Positions 23,640 to 35,185 of a DNA stretch of 64,000 bases are shown here, in pieces (position 1 is the stretch's first letter; every line of letters starts with the position of its first letter). The position numbers were made by a program, and so were the translations under genes. This stretch comes from Ahaetulla prasina. Lineage: Eukaryota; Chordata; Lepidosauria; Squamata; Colubridae. The notes below the pieces were generated by a model. That model had not been told where the DNA came from, made no database searches, and saw nothing but the letters and a program-made list of their open reading frames with translations. The stretch spans positions 56,803,409 to 56,867,408 of the forward strand of contig NC_080546.1 in the NCBI RefSeq assembly GCF_028640845.1, given 5' to 3'.

Positions 23640-24026
23640 CAGGTAGTAATAGACTTATAACAGTTCCTTTAGTGCTGTTCAAGGTTACAACAGTACTGAA
23701 AAAAGTGACTTATGACCCTTTTTCAGAATTTATGACCTTTGTAGCTTCCCCATGATTATGTGATCAAAATTCAGATGCTTGGCAACTGGTTCATATTTAT
23801 GACAATTGCAGGATCCCAGGGGCATGTGATCCTCTTTTTGTGACCTTCTGATAAACAAAGTCAACAAGGTAGCCAGATTCACTTAACCACCAGGTTAGTA
23901 ACTTATCAACCACAGTGATTCATTTAACAACTGATGCAAGAAAGGTCATAAAATGGAGCAAAATATATGTTTTACTAACAACAGAAATTTTGGGTTCAGT
24001 TGTCGTAGAAAGTAGAGGACTACCTG
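23640..24026 (+). mobile_element. TA-flanked MITE, CAGGTAGTCCTC family, copy 2
   Basis: It starts CAGGTAGTAATAGACTTA and ends GAGGACTACCTG, with TA outside each end (23638-23639 and 24027-24028). Internal phrases AAAAGTGACTTATGACC and CATTTAACAACTGATGC match the family. Non-coding. Confidence 0.8.
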
Positions 24027-24260
24027 TAACAGCTGTGGTAATAGCTTGATATCTATCTACACAGAGATGTTTTTTTACAATATTCCTATTTGCTGCTTAT
24101 ACATTATACAATGTATAATGACAATATTTATTATTCAACATAAACTGCAAGGTGTAGGGAGGACAATGAAATTTGTCAGTCCTATTGTTAAGACAAAGGA
24201 TAAGATAAAATACCCTAAAATCACTTCTTAAACAGCTTTGAAAAATGAAGGCTCACTTCC

Positions 24261-24263
24261 TAT

Positions 24264-24330
<67 letters not shown>

Positions 24331-24536
24331 TATCTCGCCTTTATTATTTTTACAAATAACAAGGCAATGAACATATCCAACACATCTTCTTCCTTTTCCA
24401 TTTCCCCCCACAACATGACCTCTATTATGTGAGTTGAGAAAGAGTGACTGACTGTCCTAAAGTCATCCAGTTGGCTTTCATAGTTAAGATGGAACTTGAA
24501 CTCACAGTCTCTAGCCCTTAACCACTAGGTTGATAC
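24261..24536 (-). mobile_element. tRNA-derived SINE with (TTTA)n tail
   Basis: On the minus strand, the head carries an A-box-like TAGTGGTTAAGGG (plus-strand 24515-24527) and a B-box-like AGTTCAAGTTCC (near 24490-24501), the internal RNA polymerase III promoter of tRNA-related SINEs. The body ends in AATAATAAAGGCGAGATAT and a long AAAT tail, seen as (TTTA)n at 24261-24330. A related tail fragment lies at 60656-60785. The tail differs from the L2 hairpin, so its partner LINE is probably different. Confidence 0.75.
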
Positions 24537-27500
24537 ATTTTTGTTTATTCATTTGCATATTCCAAAAGCCAAGATGTTAGTAAACACTGAAACTTCCAGG
24601 TAGTTATAATAAAATACATAAAATAAATATGGAATTATAATCATCTAAATTTCTACCTGAAAGAACAATGCTACTTGAAAGTTGTGGAGTGGTTTTTAGC
24701 CCAATCATTGTGAAGGCACAGATGGCCACCAAGTGAAGAATCTATGATATTGGCATTTAATATGATCTTGCAGTTTTGGCTCATTCATTTATTTCAGCAT
24801 TTAAGAATAATTTGCATACTGTTCTGTTCAGCAGTTATGTAGAGTTGGAAGAAGGCTTGCATGTGTGTTTTTATTCACAAAACCAATTAAAAAAACTTTT
24901 TAAGCTTTAAAAACTAAGGACACATTTCTAAATCAAGAGGAGACACCTGCATTGTCTCAGTACAAGAAGATCATTCAATGTTCAAAATACATAGGTTTAT
25001 CTGTCTTTTTAGTGTACTTGAAACTGTGTACTATGTTTACATACAAATAAATTAATGTTAATAAACTTGCCATGCAAAGGTTGAAAAGATCTTTCCTTTG
25101 TAAAAAAAGAGTCATTATTTGTTAACTCAATCACATGCAGTTCTGGTTCATTAAGTGAAAGTTAAGATATGCTGCATGATTTCACTGTACCAACCAGTGT
25201 AGCACAACAAACAATACTTTGAAGTGAAAGAAAGCATGAATAAAAATCTCACATGATTAAGCATAGATGAAGTTTATTGCGATGGAGGAAGAGTGAAATC
25301 CATTCTATGACTGTCTTAGTCCACCTGCCATTAGTTCTTCTTGTGATGTGATCAGCCTATTTCCATTTCAATTCTTTTACTCTTTTTGTATATTTTTGTT
25401 TATTCTCTAATCCATTTGCAGGTCTTTCTATCTTGTCTTATGATGCCGAGCATGTATTTTTCCATGGCTCTTTGTGCCATTCATAGCTTTAGAAAACAGA
25501 CAATACAAGCCTGTTTAAAATGGAATTGGTCACTAAAAGCTGGCTTTTGTACATGTTGTACTCCCAAAACATTTAATGGGAACTGATTATAAAAGTATTT
25601 CTGGAATGTGTGAGGATCAAGTCTAACTAATGCTTCAAACCAGCTACAGTTATCCATCTTGTTCTTTAGCTGCAAATAACTGAGACATTGGTCAGGTCCC
25701 CTTCTATATCAGCTTCTAAACTTTTAAGTCACAAGAATGTTATATCTTTTTTCATTGAAAGACAGCTGATTCCTCATTATTTGTGATAAAAATATTTATA
25801 AAAAGAAATTTCTCAGAATTACATATCAAACACTATTACTGAATGTAAGCTTCTGTTTCTCTGACGTATCTTCCTACTTCTTTCTAAAGCATAGTTGTAT
25901 ACACAGGCAACAGAAAAAGCAATTAATGAATGGAGGGATTAAATGTCAAGATTTCAGAATCAGATAATTCCTTCTTTTTTGAGTTAGAATGTGACCTTTG
26001 GCAATTCATTTACAATAGGGTTTTAGCATGACCTCCAACTGACTTCCAGTCCATAAACAAAACAATTCCTCACCCCAAGAGTGTACTTTGAAGGTGCAAG
26101 CCATATGCTGATCCTGTAAAAGTGTAAAAATTTACATGCAAGTATTAGATCTATCCACACATTTAGAAATAAGCAGCATTTGCCACGTGCTTTTGATTCT
26201 TTAAAATAAGCCCGGAGAGTAAAGAATAAATTCTCATCTCTGTTGTAGAAATGAGCATCCTATACATGTGCGCAATAAGACAAATCTAAAGTATTGAAAT
26301 GTTTGCAGTAAAAAATGAGGTGCCAGTGACTACCTAATATTTCATGTTGTTTGTTGGGTAAATCAAATCCTCGTCAAGTAGTGTATCTCTTATAACTGTT
26401 ATTACTTTCAATTATATTTACCGGATAACAATACTAAGTTTGTTGTGTACTATTCTACTTTTCATATAACCTATTTTTATCCTAAACTCATTTCCAATTT
26501 GTTCTCTTTTGGTAAGCATGAGTAAGTTTTCAGCCTAAGACTTAAATTTACATATGGAATCAACAGAAAGGAATGTGTTGATCTGCTTTGAGTTTGTTGT
26601 CTGACATCAGACTGTAGTATCTACTAGTCATGATCCTTCCATAACTCTGTGACAAGTTGGCATTGTGAAACTCAGAAGTGGTGCTAAATTGTGGCCCTGT
26701 GAGACAGCCTTTAAGATATTGCTATCATTTTACATGAGCAACATGTATAGCGAAGTATGTTAAACAGATTTTGAAAATAATTTCTAGCAGATTTGCCTTG
26801 AATATTATATTCTGTCCCAAACCATGAAAAATATTTATCTTGTCTTTTCCAGGAAATAGAAAAAGTGCCTGTTTCATAAACCACAATCATGTTGTTTTTA
26901 TTATTATCAACAATGCTCATTAACTTGAAAGCTAAGAGGCAAGCTTTTTGCAGTATGTCGAGGTCATGTAGAAGAAAAATGGGGAGAACAGATAAATAAA
27001 AAATAAAAAGGGTAGGTTTTGGTCAAGAGTTTTTTTAAGGATTATATTGATTTGCTGATTGTTTTCATGCTCCAAAGCTTAGTCAAGCTCAAAATAAATT
27101 TAGAAAAAAAAAAACACCAACATCTTCAGATGAATTTTCTCCAAGTACAGCATTTGCCAAAGACCTTGACAGTTTTATAAAAGTAGCTACAGAATTCTGT
27201 GAAGTGCCAATTTTAAGATTATATACTAGATATTCTAGCTTGCAGATAGCTATAAGATATTCAGATACAACAGATTCAACAACTGAAACCATATGTCTTT
27301 TTCCTATATGTGACTATTTGTATTTCTCAAGCTATTCATTTATCAAAAGGCCATATTCAGGCATTCTGATGCAGTGCTGTTAAACTTTTGCTTCTGAGCA
27401 AGTAAAGTCATGCTTCCAGCAATGCTTTTCTCAGATTACCATTATAGTATGGGTGCTGTAGGGTGGCATGGCTCTTTTCCAAATCACACAGAGGCAAAAA

Positions 27501-28490
27501 TGTCAGATGTCTGGAATAAGTGGGAAGGAACTTCTATGTGGGCCTTCGCCTTTCTCATATGGCACTCCAGAAATATATGAGAGAGAATGTGCATTGAGAT
27601 TAATGCTAATGCTTGGTAAGGTGCCTACAAAGTAAAATAAAAACAAAAGGAACAAGATTTGGTTTAAAAGCATGACTAACATACTGTTATACTTCTCCCC
27701 TTTTCATTTGCATCGTTATTCGTTCTTGGAACACTGAGAAATGTTACTTTGCTTATACTGTATATGCAATTGACCTGCAAAGAGGTAATGCAAGAATGAG
27801 AGTTTCTGAGGCAGGAGAGCCAAGAACAGATTTTAAGCAGTACTTGAGAGAAAAGAATGCGCTTCTTAAATATCTTTAAAAAGGTTCAGGCAATGTTAGT
27901 TGTCTCTATCACCATTATCCGTAAAATGTTGGTATTTCTTATTTAAAAGATTTAGGTATGCTTGCACTAAAAGATAAAGCAAACTATCCAAGTTTTCACT
28001 AGAGTGATTTTTGGCTTTCTTTTCTCTGTTTTATATCCTCTTCTTTTCTACAAAACAATGCTGCACTTTTATAGCATTTGACTTCATAATAAACTTAAAT
28101 ATTAAATGTAAATATTTTATTTTGAATTTCAAACCGTAAATATTTTATCAATCATAATTCCTTGAAATGGTGAGCCAGTTAATGTTTCATCTATTTTTGT
28201 CCAAGTTTCTCTATTTTCCCTATAAATTAATATGGACTTTTAATATGTTAACAAGAATTTCTACTGATAGCCAATGTTTTTATACCAATCTGTGTAAAGC
28301 TATACTAACAAAATCACAGGAGACTGGTTTCGGGTTTCTATTTCATGAGCTGTCCAGATTTTATATAGTGTTACATATTTTTATGCATAACATATAAAAT
28401 TTACAGAAAAATATGATAGCCTTCCCTAGGAATGTCTAGACAAAAATAAGAAAAGCTACTTAAGTATAGTGGAATAGACAGTGGAATCAA
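24537..28490. other. 4 kb AT-rich stretch without a supported gene
   Basis: No exon, RNA gene or namable repeat. Open frames are short and show no homology that I recognise. Confidence 0.55.
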
Positions 28491-28493
28491 ATA

Positions 28494-28645
28494 GAAAGAA
28501 TAGAATAGAATAGAATAGAATTTTTTATTGGCCAAGTGTGATTGGACACACAAGGAATTTGTCTTGGTGCATATGCTCTCAGTGTACATAAAAGAAAAGA
28601 TACGTTCATCAAGGTACAGCATTTACAACACAAATGAAATAAGAA
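28494..28645 (-). mobile_element. CR1/L3-type LINE 3' end with AATAG tail
   Basis: Reading the minus strand, this is a short LINE 3' end that passes through ATCACACTTGGCCAATAAA and finishes in repeated ATTCT (AGAAT on the plus strand, 28495-28522). The same 3' end occurs at 46438 and 41004. AATAG-type pentamer tails are known from the snake CR1/L3 ('Snake1') lineage. Confidence 0.8.
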
Positions 28646-28688
28646 TACATACTATCCAGAATTTCAGTATCCTAAGCTGATTCCTCAT

Positions 28689-28731
28689 GTGTGTGTGAGT
28701 GTGTGTGTGTGTATGTATGTGTACACACACG
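28689..28731. repeat. (TG)n/(CA)n microsatellite
   Basis: A TG-rich run with GTATGTAT interruptions, ending in a short ACACACAC, so it can fold back on itself. Confidence 0.85.
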
Positions 28732-28786
28732 TAGTCTAACAGTATATGATACACACCAACAATGCTACTTTTAAATTGCCGTAGAG

Positions 28787-28918
28787 CAGGGCTGTCAAAC
28801 TCCCGGCCCATGGGCGAGATGTGTCACATGCTGGCCACTTCACATCGGTTTAGCAAAGGGTAGGGGGAACTCCCGATACATCACGTGAAGCCGCCATGAC
28901 ATGAGTTTAACACCCCTG
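28787..28918. mobile_element. Very short hAT-type MITE, CAGGGGTGTCAAAC family
   Basis: A 132-bp element with ends CAGGGCTGTCAAACTC and GAGTTTAACACCCCTG. It is flanked by 8-bp near-duplications CCGTAGAG (28779-28786) and CCCTAGAG (28919-28926). It is a strongly deleted relative of the element at 22509. Confidence 0.85.
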
Positions 28919-29439
28919 CCCTAGAGTTTTTCTCAAGGTTTTCAGTATAGCAAGTGGGAGAAAGGTTGTGTTCTGATTTATACTGGGCTAAAACAGTGAT
29001 AGTGATGGCTAATGGCCAAAAGAGTCAGAATTAACTTGACAGGCATTTTAAATGAGAAGGATTACTTTAGTTGTTGGGACTATATGAATTAGTCACGGTG
29101 CTTTCTTTTTATGAACTAATCCATGAAAACAAAATTGATAAAGTGAAGTTTGAATATTTTCTTCAGTTAACGATTTATCATGAAAAGAGCTTGGCTAAAC
29201 ATTTATGATGACATACTTATATCTCAGTTCAGGTTACCTTTCCAGCTTATTTTACCTAAGGCATAAAAGCTGGCTGGGTGACTTTGGGTCAGTCCTTCTT
29301 TATCAGCCTAACCCACCTCACTGTGTTTTTGTTGAGCAGAAAATAGGAGGCAGAATTAGGTAGGTTTGCCACCTTGAATTAAGTTGGGTAGCATACATAT
29401 ATACACAGGCAGACAGACACATGTGCACATAGAGGCATA

Positions 29440-29775
29440 GTGCTTGACATAAGATCACAATATGGGGCCAGAAAATTCATTGTTAAATGGTGTGGTCATT
29501 GAGCGAGATATCATGTGAACTTGCAACCTTCCCTGTCATTTTCCCCATTCACTTTGCTTATCAGAAGACAGCTAGGTAGTCATAAGTGGTGATCATGTGA
29601 TCACAAGATGCTGCAACTAGCAAAAATGCATGATGGTTACCAAGCATCAAAATCATAATAATGTGATCATTGGGATGCTTCAATGGTCATAAGTGGAGGA
29701 CCGGTCATAAGTCATTTTTTTCAGCATTATTATAACTTTGAATAGTTACTAAATGACTTGTTAAGCATGGACTAT
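29440..29775 (-). mobile_element. TA-flanked MITE, CAGGTAGTCCTC family, copy 4, reverse
   Basis: The reverse complement shows the family order: degraded TAGTCCATGCTTAAC start, GCTGAAAAAAATGACTTATG, GATCACATGATCACC. The ends have decayed, so boundaries are approximate and no clean TA duplication is visible. Confidence 0.6.
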
Positions 29776-29799
29776 ACACACAGAGATACAGAATAAAAA

Positions 29800-29832
29800 T
29801 TCAATCATCATCATCATTATCATCATCATCAC
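29800..29832. repeat. (ATC)n microsatellite
   Basis: About ten ATC units with one ATT interruption, immediately upstream of a tRNA-derived SINE. Confidence 0.85.
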
Positions 29833-29858
29833 TGTTCTATACAATCACAATATTCAAT

Positions 29859-30075
29859 GAGTGGCATGGTGGCCTAGAGGTGAAGATGTTTGCCTTCCAC
29901 TTGTAAGGTTGAGAGTTCAAATCTAGGCAGCAATAGATGTTTCTCTAGCAGTGTACAATGAGAAAATATCTACTGTGAACTTCATATAGGTGTCATGAAG
30001 AGCATCTGGCCAGTAAATGCTCAGCTCCATTCAGTCATCCCAACTCCACCCTGATAAAAAGGATTATAGGATTGT
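29859..30075 (+). mobile_element. tRNA-derived SINE
   Basis: The head carries an A box (TGGCCTAGAGG, 29870-29880) and a B-box-like AGTTCAAATCT (29914-29924), spaced as in a tRNA gene. The body continues with TCTAGCAGTGTACAATG and ends in an AAAAGG-containing tail. It is expected to be transcribed by RNA polymerase III. The 3' boundary is approximate and no target duplication was found. Confidence 0.7.
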
Positions 30076-30657
30076 AAACAGAAAAGAAATATTATTAAAT
30101 TTAGCTGTGTTTTCTAAAGTAATCTGGCCTCATTGGATTAATTTAACAAGGGGTTGGTTTTTTGGCTACTTTTGTACTTTATAAAGTGAAAAGGAAACAA
30201 TACACAAACCTTTTCTAAATGCACAGTGACTTTCTGTTCTATAATGAAGACCATTGTTTGTTTATCTTGAGATTTGCTTAGGTGTGTGCTTGCATGTAGA
30301 GGATTCTGCTCCATCACTATTTGTGACTAGGAAATTCCTGAAACTTCAAAGCTATGAGACTGTAAACCTAATAATAGAAAATGAGAAGCACTACAATAGT
30401 TAGGAAAAGAATTCATGTAACGTGTTAATTACTTTTTTGGCTTGTATATAGGGAATTTATATTATAAATCAATCAATCAATAAATTTAAATAAATGTTAA
30501 AAATGCTATTCAATTCATTAATTTCTATACAATAGTACTCATATGCAATTTTAAGGGATATATAAGGGAAACTCTTCAGAGTTTCAGTTTTAGCTGTGTG
30601 GTGTAAGCTTAGGATACATATTTATGTGTAGTTGTCTTGTTTCAAATATAAAATATA

Positions 30658-31023
30658 CAGGTAATCCTTGATTTACACCTGTTCCTTTAGTAAGTGTCCA
30701 AAGTTACAATGGCACTATAAACATTTACTTATGACCATTTTTCGCACTAACCACCATTGCAGCATCTCCATGGTCATGCAATCAAACTTCAGATACCTGG
30801 CAATTAGCCGGTATTTAAGACAGTTACAGTGTCCTGCAATCTTCTGACAAGCAAGGTCAATGGGGAAACCAGATTCACTTAACAACCGTGTTATTAACAA
30901 CTTTAGTGATTCACTTAACTGTGGCAAGAAAAGTCATAAAATGTGGCAAAACTGATTTAGCAACCATCTTGCTTAGCAACAGAAATTTTGGGTTCAATTA
31001 TGGCTGTAAATTGAGGACTACAT
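30658..31023 (+). mobile_element. TA-flanked MITE, CAGGTAGTCCTC family, copy 3
   Basis: It starts CAGGTAATCCTTGATTTAC after a TA at 30656-30657 and ends TTGAGGACTAC before a slightly decayed terminus. Interior phrases include GACAAGCAAGGTCAATGGGG and CACTTAACAACC. Non-coding. Confidence 0.75.
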
Positions 31024-31303
31024 ATTCTGTTTTGAATTGAATTCAAGTAAATCTGGCTTCAACATTCAGCACGGTAAGAAACGGGATATCTTTTCTTTGT
31101 CATTCTGTCTCAACTTCATCTACCTCAAAGAATTGTTGCAAGAATGACATGGGAATGAATGAAATTTGCCATAGGTCCTAAAAGGAAGCCACAATAATAA
31201 TAATTTTAAAAAACATAAAACATGCCACTTCTGCCTTTCTTAGAATATTTAAATTTATAAATAATAAATAATTAAATTTATGACTTTATTTTGAGCAAGT
31301 ATA

Positions 31304-31658
31304 AGGTAAAGGTAAAGGTTCCTCTTGCACATACATGCTAGTCGTTCCCGACTCTAGGGGACGGTGCTCATCTCCGTTTCAAAGCTGAAGAGCCAGCACT
31401 GTCCAAAGACGTCTCCATGGTCATGTGGCCGGCATGACTCAACACCAAAGACGCACGGAACGCTGTTACCTTCCCACCAAAGGTGGTCCCTATTTTTCTA
31501 CTTGCATTTTTTACGTGCTTTCGAACTGCTAGGTTGGCAGAAGCTGGGACAAGTAATGGGAGCTCACCCCATTACGCAGCACTAAGGATTCGAACCACTG
31601 AACTGCCGATTTTTCGATCAACAAGCTCAGCGTCTTACCCACTAACCCACCACGTCCC
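31304..31658 (-). mobile_element. Sauria-type SINE with perfect 15-bp TSD
   Basis: On the minus strand, the 5' head carries TGGGTTAGTGGG (A box) and GGTTCGAATCC (B box, plus-strand 31586-31596), a perfect match to the tRNA consensus. The body ends with CTAGAGTCGGGAACGACTAG and an ACCTTTACCTTTACC tail, resembling the BovB LINE 3' end that is known to serve Sauria SINEs. Identical TTTTGAGCAAGTATA copies at 31289-31303 and 31659-31673 are the target-site duplication. The intact promoter boxes and duplication mark a young insertion. Confidence 0.93.
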
Positions 31659-31673
31659 TTTTGAGCAAGTATA

Positions 31674-34604
31674 GATTTGCATTTATCCCAATATAAAATA
31701 TATGCTTTTTTTCTTAGTTAACAATGTTAAAATAACACATCCTTTTGTTGTATGCATTCAGTATGGATTTTAAAAAAGACAAATAAGCAACTCTATCTTA
31801 TATCCGTTTGCATTTTATTTTTATTTAGTTTAATTATTTACTTATTTTTTAGTTACAGCTAAATATGTTTAGCTGCCTATGTCATATATGTCCCTGTGAG
31901 TGGCTCACATAATCCTAATAAGTTATTTTGGTAGCAGATTTACAAATTAATAAGGAATCATTGATGTGTAAATACTGATTATAAATGTATCGCTCTAAAA
32001 TGTTTAAGTTTGTGTCTAGTTTTCTCTGATTATTCATTTCATGCACTTTTAAACTATAAGATAGTGGGGTTTTTTTTCCAAGATTGCAGTGCAGTATGGC
32101 TCCAAACTCTTTTTAAAAATACTCAAACATAGAACACTTACACTGGTCTTTTCACCCTTTTGTAGAGAAAATTTGCAGTTTCAAAAATGCTGGCAGGTGA
32201 AAAATAATATGAAACACTCCCAGTTTTGGCTAATGAATTATTTCTAGTTTACTAGAAATGCCCAATATTCTAAACTGCAATGATAAATTTTGGAGGCAGC
32301 AACAAATTCAAGAACCAGAAAGCAAAGGAAACTATGAAATAAAATCTTTATTGCTCTTGCATGTGCCTTCAATATACTGGAAGAGTTGCCAAAGTATATA
32401 CCAAAGCTAACACATGAGAATAATCAATGCTTTAAATTATTGTGACTAAATTCCATTTACTGAGAGATCTCCTAACTGAGATTGTAAGGACTTTCCAAAT
32501 ATTTTATCCATGAATTCCAAATTAATTTTATTCCATTTTATTCCATTGTACTGAACTCTGATAAAAACATCACTATTCTAATTTCCCAGCCCCCCCTCTC
32601 CTATGATAGTTGTAGCCTTTATAGAAACAAAACAGCAATGCTGTTAATGCTTTTCTGGGAATGAATAATCAAAAATGTTATTTACACAGGACAGCACAGA
32701 GCTGACATTCCTAGCTTTGAGACTGAAATGAACAGCTCCATTAAAGGAACCTCCACTATTTTTGATGGAATCTCTGTGAGAAAGGACTGTGTCTAAAGCA
32801 CTGAAACGCATATAGTTATGCTGCAACTATAGCTTATCCATACAACCAGGGTGATTTCCTCTTTCCCTCAAGACAGAATGAACTTGTCTTGTTTTTATAA
32901 AATTCTCCACCCACAGCCTTTTACTTTGTCTAAGGAATGAAACCAATAGTATTGCTCTCCATGCTATTAGACTTGCTCATCAGGATGGCTAAATTTTAGA
33001 GCATTGAGTAGTCCAGGACTGGATGGCAGTGGTCCTCTTCAACAGCAACAATATTGCAGATTCAATGCTTCTCCTCTTTCTATGTAACTTCGAAACTAGC
33101 TGCTGTGCTGCCTGCACATCCCTAACTCATCCCTTCAATATTCCATCTAGTGCCCCTCACCATCTTGCCCAGGCGCCTCTTTCTTTTGCCGCAGTGGCTG
33201 ATCAAGAAAATGTCCAGCAGTTTTGCAAAATAAAAGACCCAGTAACCCATAGACATGCAAGGGTAGTGGTCCTAAAAGAGTCCCTGCAAAGACAAGGTAG
33301 ATTCTGTACAGGAACAATCCAACTTTTGCAATTTTCTGGTCCCTTGGGTTGGCTGAGATCCAATAGACATCTCTGTCTGTGTGTGGAATGGCTGCTTGAA
33401 AAAGAGGCATGATGGTATACCAGCAGTTATCCCACTTGCCTTCATTCCTGGATGTTGGTATTTGGATAGAGCTCAGTCCCACTTGGATGCAGCATCTTAT
33501 GGTCGGTAGTCATGTGGTGATGGCACCAGCATAAGACTTGGCAAAGAGCTTACCAAAGAGATTGTCAACTTGTTGGAACATCCACATTTGATGTTCACAA
33601 ATTTATATTTTTGAATTATGCCCCCTCTCCAAGAAAAGATGATGAACCAGATTCAGTTTTTCAGGAAGCCAAATTATGAATAGCCACAATCCAGTGGCTG
33701 TAAGAGAGGTCCTGCAGAAGGGCATTTGGAGCAGAGCAGGTTTCTGTCCTCCAAAGAGCCTAGAATGTCCACATGCTAGATTTTCTTCTGCTTTCAAAGC
33801 AAAATACTAATTTCAGTCTTGATTTGTTTGAAGTTCTCCTCAACAATAAGGTGACTATTATATGTTCTCAAGAATCAAATAAGAAGGGTTTTCATGCTGA
33901 AATAAGGTTGTGTGGATAAACTCTGGGATTTTTTTAGAATGCAATAAATAAATAAACACCTTTATGTCTCATATCATTTTAGTTGGTTCTGTATTGTAAC
34001 ATATGATCTTAATGATGCCAATGTCATTTCTATGATCAAATGTAATCTGGGTTTCTGTGGGCGGGGGCTGCTTTCCAGAACGCAAAGAGGTACTGTAGTT
34101 TGGAAAGTTTGGTTAGCAGGAAGACAGTTAAAATGGCTCCTTCCTAGCAGTTCTTAAAGTATATTTATCGTAAAGCAGATAGTTGCATGTGTCAAGATTC
34201 TGTCTCTAGGTGAAGAACAATAAAGGAAATTACTCAGAAGTAACTCCACATGTCACACGTGGAGCCTGACAATTCTATAGTTAGTTTCTGATCCAGTGTC
34301 TGTAGTTTTCTCCAGTTACCAACATGAACTATATCAGTCATTGGTAAAATCTGGGGTCCAAACTGGCTTGTTGTATTTTATTATTGTTCAGACTGTTTCA
34401 AATATGCTATTGAATCAAACTAACCAGTCCAAATATCATAGATGTGGTAACCTGCTTTTGTCCAACATGATCCCAGTTTTAAATCTATTTTATTTTACTT
34501 TTTCATTATTGTTTCAGACATTCTTAGTGCTATGAAACTCTTTAAACACAGTATTGTTTCAAGATAATGTGAAAATATAATGAATATTTTCAAACAAATC
34601 AATG
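31674..34604. other. 2.9 kb stretch without a supported gene
   Basis: Mostly AT-rich. The more GC-balanced part at 33020-33560 has a 129-codon plus-strand frame (33023-33412) and an overlapping minus-strand frame. Neither shows a domain, splice context or codon pattern I can support. Confidence 0.5.
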
Positions 34605-34612
34605 CTTTGTAA

Positions 34613-34933
34613 CAGAGATGGGTGTCAGCAGGTTCTAACCGGTTCTGGAGAACTGGTAGCAGAAATTTTGAGTAGTTCAGAGAACCAGTAGTAAAAATTC
34701 TGGCTGGCCCCGCCCCCATCTATTCTCTGCCTCTCAAGTCCCAGCTGATAGGGAAGAAATGGGGATTTTGCAGTAACCTTCCCCTGGATTGGGGAAGGAA
34801 TGGAGATTTTACAGTATCCTTCCCCTGCCATGCCCACCAAGCTATGCCAACCAAGCCATGCTACTAAGCCATGCCACGCCTATCAAGCCACACCCACAGA
34901 AATGGTAGCAAAAAAATTTGAAACCCACCACTG
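34613..34933. mobile_element. hAT-type MITE
   Basis: It starts CAGAGATGGGTGTCAGCAGG and ends TTGAAACCCACCACTG, the same terminal type as the elements at 1766 and 52493. Flanks CTTTGTAA (34605-34612) and CTTTATAA (34934-34941) form an 8-bp near-duplication. The interior is rich in GCCATGCC/AAGCCA repeats. No transposase. Confidence 0.82.
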
Positions 34934-34960
34934 CTTTATAATAGGAGAAAAAGTTTTCTG

Positions 34961-35108
34961 AAAGGTACTTTTTCAAAAGGCAACTGGACTTTATTTTTTC
35001 CTTGAAGATGATTCATTTCTTATCCAGAACTAAAGAAGTTTCTTGGAAGTGAAGCAAAATGTCTTCAAGGAAAATCAAAGTCCAGTTGTCTTTTGAAAAA
35101 GTACCTTT
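34961..35108. repeat. Long perfect-type inverted repeat (foldback)
   Basis: The left arm, 34961-35008, and right arm, 35062-35108, are inverted copies over about 47 bp with only a few mismatches. Both contain GGTACTTTTTCAAAAG and CAACTGGACTTT in one arm and the complement in the other. The 53-bp loop has further partial symmetry. It is probably the core of a foldback transposon or MITE, but no flanking duplication was identified. Confidence 0.85.
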
Positions 35109-35185
35109 GAGACAACTATGATCTGGATGACTGAGAATCTCCATAGATAAAGAGAGAAAGTTGTTAATGAACATGTTAATGTACA

